Assembly: GCA_903913215.1 (NCBI GenBank)
Contig: CAIWKE010000005.1
Span: 1-33,926, forward strand
Origin: an uncultured Holophagaceae bacterium
GTDB taxonomy: Bacteria > Acidobacteriota > Holophagae > Holophagales > Holophagaceae
DNA: 33,926 bases
Direction of reading: 5' to 3'
The position numbers were made by a program, and so were the translations under genes. The number at the start of each line of letters is the position of its first letter. Position 1 is the stretch's first letter. This document shows positions 1 to 6,125 of this stretch, one piece after another. The notes under the pieces are model-generated. The model ran no database searches and was not told the origin of the DNA. It worked only from the letters and a program-made list of their open reading frames with translations.

Positions 1-41
1 CCCTTCCCAAGCCCCCACTCGGGCCATAGACTCCTTAGTCA

Positions 42-105
42 GCAACGGCAGCCTCCTCTCCACTTGTTTCTTCGCAAATCCAAGTGAATCAGAGACTGCC
101 GTTGC
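42..105. repeat. nested inverted repeat (possible structured element)
   Basis: A perfect 10-bp inverted repeat, GCAACGGCAG at 42-51 and CTGCCGTTGC at 96-105, encloses a second pair (CTCT 56-59 with AGAG 91-94) and a third (CACTTG 61-66 with CAAGTG 81-86). The three arms are collinear, so one extended hairpin of about 64 nt can form in either strand. It lies in non-coding DNA upstream of the gene at 243. It has no T-run. The outer arms do not match integron attC core consensus. Function unknown. Confidence 0.45.
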
Positions 106-183
106 CCTGTCTATCTACCCCTCAAATCCCGGAAGAACCTTTTAAAATAGTTTGATTAGGTTGTGACAAAGCCTACCTTTCAA

Positions 184-209
184 CTGCTACCCATCGTGGG
201 GTATAGCAG
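184..209 (+). promoter_or_regulatory. 5'-leader hairpin upstream of the 243 gene
   Basis: CTGCTA (184-189) pairs with TAGCAG (204-209), and CCC (190-192) pairs with the following GGG, leaving a small bulge. The hairpin ends 33 bp before the ATG at 243 and would lie in its leader if transcription begins upstream. A TATAGC -10-like box (202-207) overlaps its right arm, so it could instead be part of the promoter. Which role applies cannot be decided from sequence. Confidence 0.25.
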
Positions 210-242
210 AATTGGCCTCCCATTGAGGCGCAGGAGGAGGAT

Positions 243-830
243 ATGGGCAATTTTATTGGCAGAACCGCACTCGGATTGTTGACGCTTTCCAGCCCAATGT
301 TTGGACAAAAAACCCAGTGTCCCCCCCCACCTCAACCTGTGGTGGTGACCAATGCCCTGCTTCCGGTGTCGATCAGCAACATCCCAACGGTAAATATTGG
401 GAGTGCGGTTCCCTTTGTCGTGGACGTTCGATCCCTGCCGAGTGCCTCCGGAAATACGATCCCCCTTAAGTCAGTCGACCTTGAGTGGACTATCACTGCG
501 GGAACCATCGCATGGCCATTCTGGCTTTCAGGGCCACCAAGCCCGGGGAAGCATTTCGTCCTCAAATCACTAAATATTGGCGTCCCAACGGCACCTGACG
601 GATTTTCTCCTGGTAGCCTGCGTGTTCGATCTATTGACCCTCTGGGGCCACCCTTTATTTTCCCAGCCGTTCAAACAAAGGACGGTTGGCAGATTGTGAA
701 CATTCCGGATATGAACATTTCCTTGCCGAATGGATTAGGCATGCAAATTTATTGGCCAGTTGGGTCGATCCCTTATACCGAAACCACAATCGCCTATATT
801 CACCTCAATTACTACGAAGCTGACAACTAG
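243..830 (+). CDS. secreted hypothetical protein
   Basis: A 195-aa protein I do not recognise. The start is supported by a strong ribosome-binding site (GGAGGAGG) just before the ATG. The first ~21 residues look like a signal peptide ending SPMFGQ, so export is likely. A short Pro-rich stretch (PPPPQP, around residue 27) follows. The rest is rich in small and beta-forming residues (Gly, Pro, Ser, Ile, Val), with no Cys pairs or catalytic motif that I can name, and ends in EADN. It sits alone in an AT-richer region and its base composition differs from the GC-rich genes downstream, so recent acquisition is possible. It could be a secreted surface protein; nothing shows its function. Confidence 0.7.
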   Translation: MGNFIGRTALGLLTLSSPMFGQKTQCPPPPQPVVVTNALLPVSISNIPTVNIGSAVPFVVDVRSLPSASGNTIPLKSVDLEWTITAGTIAWPFWLSGPPSPGKHFVLKSLNIGVPTAPDGFSPGSLRVRSIDPLGPPFIFPAVQTKDGWQIVNIPDMNISLPNGLGMQIYWPVGSIPYTETTIAYIHLNYYEADN

Positions 831-1288
831 TGCAGTGTGAGGTTGCGGTGCCTATCTTTAGACTCCAGGGTAGGCAAGACAGTCTCGCGACCCCGCGGAT
901 CACGGCGGCGCCACTGTCTACGCAGATTGCCAAAAGTGCATTAGGGTCTTCTGGACTAGCCTGATTGCTACATGTGGCCAGGCCCACGAGGACTGGATCT
1001 CACATTGGAAGGGCCATTACCTGGTGCTCATGGTGCCGAGATTGGTCCATCCATTTGTGTGCTTTGGGACAGTTCAGGTTGGACGCTTCGACTCGGTCCA
1101 GGTTGCGAAGAGCGCGGGGAAATTCCTTAAATGGAGTAACGGTAGGTTGGCGTTGGCGGGAGTTCCGGCCCATAATTATATTGTGTGGTTGTCGTTCACT
1201 GGCTGAACGGGGCGTGGTCGGTTAGGACTCGGGACAGCACCACACAAGCCGCTGGTTTGCCGATTTCTCTACCTCTTCGGAGGTGATC
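831..1288. other. 458-bp stretch without a convincing gene
   Basis: Composition is AT-richer than the window average. One plus-strand frame is open from 871 to 1206 and its last part (from about 1024) has a protein-like tail (FLKWSNGRLALAGVP). It has no good start with a ribosome-binding site and resembles nothing I recognise; it may be a gene remnant. A local inverted repeat (GACAGT with ACTGTC, flanked by GGCAA and TTGCC) lies between about 874 and 931. No RNA gene seen. Confidence 0.4.
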
Positions 1289-1669
1289 GTGCGGTCCTTA
1301 TTATTATTATTATTATTAGTCCTTACATCCCCCCTTTCAGCGCAGACATGGACGCGTACGGACACTGTCCTGGAAATAACTTTTCAGTCGCTATTGCTGA
1401 TTGACTGGCGGCAGACTAGCAACTTCCATCAATGTAAAACGCTACAAGATGGTTGTGTTTATCGTATTCATGAACACAATATGTTCATCAGCAACACTGC
1501 CAACCAGTCACAGATCAACACCCTCTTTTTACTCAGCGCGATTGGCCATCTTTGGGTATCACTCAATGTGGAACCACGCGCTCGTCGGGTTTGGCAGGTT
1601 GCAACGATGGCCATCGAAGTGGCGGCCGTCGGGAATAATTTCAAGGTCGGCGTTCGAATCACTTGGTGA
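1289..1669 (+). CDS. small secreted DWxQT-type hypothetical protein
   Basis: A 126-aa protein from GTG at 1289, placed 5 bp after GGAGG (1279-1283); the in-frame GTG at 1283 overlaps that site and is less likely. The N-terminus is a classic signal peptide (RSLLLLLLLVLTSPLSAQ). The mature part carries, in order, DWRQT, HEHN, an IGHLWVS segment, R-x-x-Q (RVWQ), IEVAAVGNN and a final GVRITW. This spacing matches, from memory, a widespread family of small bacterial proteins of unknown function with the pattern D-x-x-Q-T, E-N, G-H, R-x-x-x-Q, E-x-x-x-V-x-x-N. The family usually has a hydrophobic helix in the middle, so it may be membrane-associated. Low GC and isolation suggest accessory DNA. Confidence 0.65.
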   Translation: MRSLLLLLLLVLTSPLSAQTWTRTDTVLEITFQSLLLIDWRQTSNFHQCKTLQDGCVYRIHEHNMFISNTANQSQINTLFLLSAIGHLWVSLNVEPRARRVWQVATMAIEVAAVGNNFKVGVRITW

Positions 1670-1709
1670 TTTAATTTGCAGCCATAAAAGTCCTTTCAGC
1701 GGGGGGACC

Positions 1710-2027
1710 CTGGGGTTTGAAGCCATCGCGGCTGAGGATGCCTTGGCTGGCGTCGCCGCCTTCCAGGAGTACCACCCATGTGTCTGTGCCGTTCTGCTGG
1801 ACTTGAAGATGTCGAAGATGGGGGGCCGGAAGGCCTCCCTAGAATCCCCGAAGCTCATTCCTGGAGTGCCGGTCATTGTGTGCACGGGCTAGGGCGAGAA
1901 CGAGGAAGTCCAGGACCTCCTCACACGGGGAGCGGTAGGCGTGCTGGCCAAGCCTTACCAGGTATCCACGAGGGCCGTTAAGTTGAAGCAGGTAACAGCC
2001 ATCGTCAAGCGCTGCCAAGGGTCATGA
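1710..2027 (+). pseudogene. receiver-domain relic with in-frame TAG
   Basis: One continuous plus-strand frame encodes the middle and end of a response-regulator receiver domain. It runs GFEAIAAEDALAGVAAFQ, then VLLDLKMSKMGG (the usual phosphoacceptor segment DLxMPxMxG), then VPVIVCTG, a TAG stop at 1890-1892, and GENEEVQDLLTRGAVG with LAKPYQ (the conserved Lys-Pro), ending at TGA 2025-2027. The N-terminal acidic pocket (DD) is missing. Receivers of this kind commonly close hybrid histidine kinases and have TGYGE where this has TG-stop-GE, so the stop looks like a Tyr codon mutated to TAG. This is a 5'-truncated, nonsense-mutated remnant. Its GC rises sharply relative to the DNA upstream of about 1700. 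Confidence 0.75.
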
Positions 2028-2342
2028 GTGAACGGTTGCAGGCGGAGGCCAGAGTGCCAAAGGTTCTGACGTGGTTCCGGCCCTCGGCATCGGTGCTCAG
2101 GGCAAGGATGCAGCGTTGCCCTGTCGGCATTTTGTGCGTGATTCATCACAGGTCGATGAGCAGCTCAAAGATTCAGAACCCATCCTTTCCGTGATGGATT
2201 GCACACTACAAATCGACTGCAGGTCTGTTATGTTTCTTGCTAATTCCCGGACAGTTCACATGATTTGCTTCAACCATAAGTCGAACTGCATGGAGTCCGT
2301 GGTCCCTATGTCAGAGCAGTTCATCCACGACACGACCTCATC
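2028..2342. other. 315-bp stretch without a convincing gene
   Basis: Lies between the receiver relic and the hybrid kinase. A 91-codon plus-strand frame (2071-2346) overlaps the kinase start by an ATGA-like junction, and a 56-codon frame starts at 2024 overlapping the relic's stop. Neither has recognisable motifs or a strong ribosome-binding site. It probably contains the promoter of the kinase, but I see no clear -35/-10 pair. Confidence 0.4.
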
Positions 2343-4430
2343 ATGAACGCCAGCGGCATTGATTTACGCAGCCGAGCGGAAGCAATGGCACTGAGCCGAG
2401 CGGAGGGTTCCCCTGAGGCTCAGAATCACGATTCTCTCGCAGCATCTCAGAAGTTACTTCATGAGTTGCAGGTGCACCAGATCGAACTGGAGCTGCAGAA
2501 CGAGGAATTGCGGCGGGTGCAAGGCGAGCTGGAAGGGTTGAAAGAACGCTATTTCGAATTCTACAACCTGGCCCCAGTGGGTTTTTTCACCCTCAGTGAG
2601 AGCGGATTGATCCAAGAGGCCAACTTCACCGCCGTCGCTCTGCTGGGGACAACCGCCCAGGCGCTAGTCCAGCGACCGTTCTCCCGGTTCATTCATGCCC
2701 AGGACACGGGCCTGTTCAACCTTCGAACCATGCATCTCCTGGACACCGGTGAACCCCAGGAATTTGACCTGCGCCTTGTGAAGGCGGACGGAACCACCTT
2801 CTGGGGACATCTGGTCGCCACCTTGGTGCGGGAAGCCGGGATTATTCGCCTCGTGATTTCCGATGTGACTGAGCGGAGGGGTGCCGAGGACGCCCTGAGG
2901 GCATCCAACGAACTACTCTCTCGGTTCATCGAAAACTCGCCCATCTACGCGTTCATCAAGCAGGTGGATTCCGTATCCTGCAGGGTGTTGTACGCCAGCG
3001 AGAATTTTCAGCAGATGATCGGCATTCCAGGTTCAAAAATGGTTGGCAAGAGCATGGAAGAGTTATTCCCCGCTGAGTTGGCAGCGAAAATCGATGCCGA
3101 TGACCGGGCTGTCGTGCTGGCGGGGAAGCTGCTGGAAATCGATGAAGAACTCCATGACCGCCATTACCGGACACTCAAGTTTCCGATCTCGCTGGGCGAG
3201 ACCACCCTGCTGGCTGGCTATACCATCGACGTCACTGAACACCATCTCGCTGAAGCCAGGAAACTCCAACTAGAGGCCAACAGCCAGCAAATCCGAAAAG
3301 CCGAGAGCCTGGGCGTTATGGCCAGCGCCGTGGCCCACATCTTCAACAATAAGCTTCAGTCAGTCATTGGAAATCTCGAAATTATCAATCTTCTCGAAAA
3401 GGACGATGACCCAGGGAAATACACAGCAAGGGCTAAACAATCAGCTGAGCAGGCCGCCGATATTAGCAAGGACCTTTTAATCTACTTGGGCAACACCAGG
3501 CCTGAACTAGAACCTCGACTCCTTGCCATGCTCAGCAACAGGCATGTTCCCCACCTTCAGAAGACCCTGCCAGCCACCATCAATCTGGAAGCAGACTGTC
3601 CATATCCCGGCCCTGTCGTCATCGCCAACAAAGAGCAGATTCATCAAGTGATCACCAATCTGGTGACCAATGCCGCCGAGTCAATGGCCGGTAAAACTGG
3701 GTGTGTACACCTCCGTATCTATACCTGTTCACCTGCAGACATTCGTTTAACCCATCGGTTCCCGCTTGAGTGGCAACCCCATGGCCAGGATTATGCGTGC
3801 CTGGAGGTGACTGACGAGGGCATTGGGATGCCTGATTCAGTTCTCGACAAGCTCTTCGATCCCTTCTACACCACCAAGTTCATTGGCAGAGGCATGGGCC
3901 TGCCGACTGTCCTGGGCATTGTCCAGACCCATGGTGGAGGTTTGACCGTCGAAAGCAGGGAAGGCCAGGGCAGCACGTTCCGAGCCTATTTCCCTGTCTC
4001 GGAGTTAGAACCGCTCCCCAGTGATTTTGAGCTCGATGACGCAGCGCCAACGCTCAAGGTGGGGGGCACCATTCTCCTGATTGACGACGACGAGGCGCTG
4101 CTTCTCTCGACCAAAGCCCTGATCGAGAAGATGGGGTTTACGGCAATCACCGCGAGAAATGGCTTGGAGGGGTTGGAGGTGTTCCAACAGCACCAAGAAG
4201 AAATCCGGTGCGTCATCACTGACCTGACGATGCCGAGAATGGATGGATGGGAGACCATCTATTCCTTGCGCCAAATGAAACCCGACCTTCCCATGATCCT
4301 GACGAGCGGATACGACAAGACGGAGGTCTTGTCTGGCAAGCACTCTGATCGTCCCCAGCTCTTCCTGGGCAAGCCTTATGACTTCGAGCAACTTCGCAAG
4401 ACGGTGGGCCAGGCCCTTCAGGATGGGTGA
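2343..4430 (+). CDS. PAS-PAS hybrid histidine kinase with C-terminal receiver
   Basis: A 695-aa soluble hybrid sensor kinase. An N-terminal coiled coil (about 30-65, LLHELQVHQIELELQNEEL) leads into PAS 1 (about 70-180, with FYNLAPVGFFTL) and PAS 2 (about 195-305). The phosphoacceptor His is H332 in VAHIFNN. The ATPase domain shows NLVTNAAESM (N box), DEGIGMP (G1), FDPFYTT and GRGMGLP (G2). The C-terminal receiver starts near 575 with the acidic LLIDDDE and has phosphoacceptor D627 (TDLTMPRMDG) and a late GKPY lysine. No membrane segment is seen, so it senses a cytoplasmic cue. A phosphorelay partner (HPt) is expected; a stand-alone HPt occurs at 29644-30000, but linkage is speculative. There is no clear ribosome-binding site before the ATG, so the exact start is less certain. 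The ligand is unknown. Confidence 0.93.
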   Translation: MNASGIDLRSRAEAMALSRAEGSPEAQNHDSLAASQKLLHELQVHQIELELQNEELRRVQGELEGLKERYFEFYNLAPVGFFTLSESGLIQEANFTAVALLGTTAQALVQRPFSRFIHAQDTGLFNLRTMHLLDTGEPQEFDLRLVKADGTTFWGHLVATLVREAGIIRLVISDVTERRGAEDALRASNELLSRFIENSPIYAFIKQVDSVSCRVLYASENFQQMIGIPGSKMVGKSMEELFPAELAAKIDADDRAVVLAGKLLEIDEELHDRHYRTLKFPISLGETTLLAGYTIDVTEHHLAEARKLQLEANSQQIRKAESLGVMASAVAHIFNNKLQSVIGNLEIINLLEKDDDPGKYTARAKQSAEQAADISKDLLIYLGNTRPELEPRLLAMLSNRHVPHLQKTLPATINLEADCPYPGPVVIANKEQIHQVITNLVTNAAESMAGKTGCVHLRIYTCSPADIRLTHRFPLEWQPHGQDYACLEVTDEGIGMPDSVLDKLFDPFYTTKFIGRGMGLPTVLGIVQTHGGGLTVESREGQGSTFRAYFPVSELEPLPSDFELDDAAPTLKVGGTILLIDDDEALLLSTKALIEKMGFTAITARNGLEGLEVFQQHQEEIRCVITDLTMPRMDGWETIYSLRQMKPDLPMILTSGYDKTEVLSGKHSDRPQLFLGKPYDFEQLRKTVGQALQDG

Positions 4431-4470
4431 ACTTCAGCCATGTTTCGCAATCTTGATGAAGGCGATCCAT

Positions 4471-4487
4471 GTTCAGGCAGCCTGAAC
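4471..4487 (+). terminator. short perfect hairpin after the hybrid kinase
   Basis: GTTCAGG (4471-4477) and CCTGAAC (4481-4487) form a 7-bp perfect stem with a 3-nt loop, 40 bp after the kinase stop. No T-run follows, so if it ends transcription it is a weak or Rho-assisted signal. Confidence 0.25.
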
Positions 4488-4575
4488 GGCTTCGGGCCTG
4501 TTCCACCCCCTGCCGAGGCAATCCGTTCTACGCTGGGCCTGGAGATCCAGGCAGGGTCTCAACGCGAGGAGCCCC

Positions 4576-4899
4576 ATGGACTACCCCCTGAGCCCCGGCG
4601 TCCGTGTGCGTCTCACCCGCGCGGGGGTGACCTTCTACGGCGGGGCCTGGCCCCACTTCGTGCCCCAGGCCCAGGGCGGCGGCAGTGTTGGCACCCTGCT
4701 GGCCGCTGAGGAGCGCCCTCACAAGCCCGGCGCCGCGCCACGCCCCTACTACGTCCGATGGGACAGCGGCGTGGAGAACAGCTACCGGGAGGAGGACCTT
4801 GAGGCCGCCGCGCCGGCGACCGAATCCTTAGACCCTGCGGCTCGTAAACCTGAGGTGGACGGCCCTTCCAACATCGTGCCCTTCCTGCGGCCAGGCTGA
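4576..4899 (+). CDS. small MIB/HERC2-like domain protein
   Basis: A 107-aa protein with a good ribosome-binding site (GAGGAGCCCC before ATG). It opens with SPGVRVRLTRAG, continues with a Gly-rich GGGSVGTLLAAEE segment and PYYVRWDSGVENSYREEDL (about 54-75), then a low-complexity tail ending NIVPFLRPG. The pattern G-x-x-V...G-T-V/L...V-x-W-D-x-G-x-x-N-x-Y-R...D-L is that of the small beta-barrel seen in MIB/HERC2 domains and in short bacterial proteins of unknown role. No enzyme motif and no signal peptide, so probably a cytoplasmic interaction module. It sits tail-to-tail with the receiver-kinase gene at 4959. A link to the neighbouring kinases is only positional. Confidence 0.75.
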   Translation: MDYPLSPGVRVRLTRAGVTFYGGAWPHFVPQAQGGGSVGTLLAAEERPHKPGAAPRPYYVRWDSGVENSYREEDLEAAAPATESLDPAARKPEVDGPSNIVPFLRPG

Positions 4900-4958
4900 T
4901 CTCGCCTTGCGATGAATACGAAGGAAATGGATCACCACCAAGTCGCCGAAGTCTCCCC

Positions 4959-6125
4959 TTAGGCCTGGTCCGTCTGGGTCGCCAGCGGCAGCTGCAGGTA
5001 GACCGTGGCCCCCTGGCCTGGCGCCGACTCCAGGCGCAGCGTGCCCCCGTGGTTGTGCAGGATTGCTTCGCAGAGGGCCAGCCCCAGCCCGGTTCCCCGC
5101 TGACTGCCGCGCTGCTTGGTGGTGAAGTAGGGCTCGAAGACCATGGGCAGAACCTCGGGTGCAATCCCCCTGCCCGTGTCCTGGAGACTCACGTGGAGGA
5201 AGGGTTCCTGTGGGAGTCCCACTTTATCGTGCAGGGATCCGGGACCAATCCAGGTGGACACCTTGAGTGTCCCGCCTTCCGGCATGGCCTCCAACGCATT
5301 GACCACCAGGTTGCTGAGGGCCTGGCGCAGGGCGACCGCATCGTGCCGCACCGGCAGGTCGTCGCCCTGGAAATCGAATGCCAGGGCAATCGGACTGCCA
5401 GCAAGGGCGGACACCGCCGTGTCCTTGATCAGGGCATGAATGGGGCCCATCTGGTTCTGCCCCTCGTTGACACTCACCAACGACAAGAGCCGCTTGGACA
5501 AGATCTGGGCCTGACTCGAGGCCTTGCGGCTGGTTTGCAGGATGCGATGCACAGAACTACCCGGCTCAGCGTCAGCCAGGGCCAGTTCCTGGCAGGCGAG
5601 GATGACCTGGAGCAGGTTGTTGTAGTCGTGCCCTACGCCGCCCAGCACGGTGCTGAGGGCGGTCTGGTGTCGGGCGCGCAGTAGCTCGGCTTCCAATTCC
5701 TGCTGCTTCAGGACCTGAGCTTCAACGTAAAGCCGGTGGGCACAGACCTGGAGGGCGGCTTCTAGGGCCTCGGCTCTGATGGGCTTCAGGACATAGCGCT
5801 CGATGCCGAGTTCGATGGCACGCAGCAGGTAGTCCGTCTGCTCAAAGGCCGTGGTGACGATGATCAGAGCCTCGGGATCGGTCTTTCGGATCTCCTGCAC
5901 CATGGCCAGACCATCCATGACCGGCATCTGGATATCGGTGATGGTCAGGTGCGGTTTGTCGGCCTGGAAGGCCGCCAGGCCCTCCGCCCCGTCCCGGGCG
6001 GTGATCACCTTGCCAACCCGCCGCCGCAGGAAGAGGCTGCCCACTTCCAGGGCGCCAGGATCGTCCTCCACGTAGAGAACAGTCAGGGTACTGAGGTATT
6101 CGACATCCAGACTGTGGTCGGGCAT
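4959..6125 (-). CDS. receiver-histidine kinase (REC-HK) protein
   Basis: A 388-aa cytoplasmic protein with an N-terminal receiver (about 10-125: LYVEDDP acidic pocket, phosphoacceptor D64 in TITDIQMPVMDG, late LKPI lysine). A coiled-coil linker (about 130-155) follows, then a transmitter with H166 in GVGHDYNNLL. The ATPase region shows NLVVNALEAMPEGG, DTGRGIAPE, FEPYFTT and GTGLGL. The ATG at 6125 overlaps the upstream kinase's TGA (TGATG) and is preceded by AGGAGG; a GTG three bases earlier is possible. Translational coupling implies that the membrane kinase upstream phosphorylates or controls this receiver, which then gates the attached kinase. No output domain is present, so the target lies elsewhere or is a diffusible partner. 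Confidence 0.93.
   Translation of the reverse strand: MPDHSLDVEYLSTLTVLYVEDDPGALEVGSLFLRRRVGKVITARDGAEGLAAFQADKPHLTITDIQMPVMDGLAMVQEIRKTDPEALIIVTTAFEQTDYLLRAIELGIERYVLKPIRAEALEAALQVCAHRLYVEAQVLKQQELEAELLRARHQTALSTVLGGVGHDYNNLLQVILACQELALADAEPGSSVHRILQTSRKASSQAQILSKRLLSLVSVNEGQNQMGPIHALIKDTAVSALAGSPIALAFDFQGDDLPVRHDAVALRQALSNLVVNALEAMPEGGTLKVSTWIGPGSLHDKVGLPQEPFLHVSLQDTGRGIAPEVLPMVFEPYFTTKQRGSQRGTGLGLALCEAILHNHGGTLRLESAPGQGATVYLQLPLATQTDQA

Noticed and set aside
42-105. Integron attC site
   Set aside because: Outer arms contain AAC and GTT in the right orientation but fail the RYYYAAC/GTTRRRY consensus, and no integrase or second site was found.
2024-2194. 56-codon frame starting with an ATGA overlap after the receiver relic
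   Set aside because: No motif and only the overlap as support; the upstream gene is itself a relic, so coupling means little.
4440-4709. 89-codon plus-strand frame after the hybrid kinase
   Set aside because: Overlaps the better-supported 4576 gene in another frame and is Pro/Arg-rich without a ribosome-binding site.
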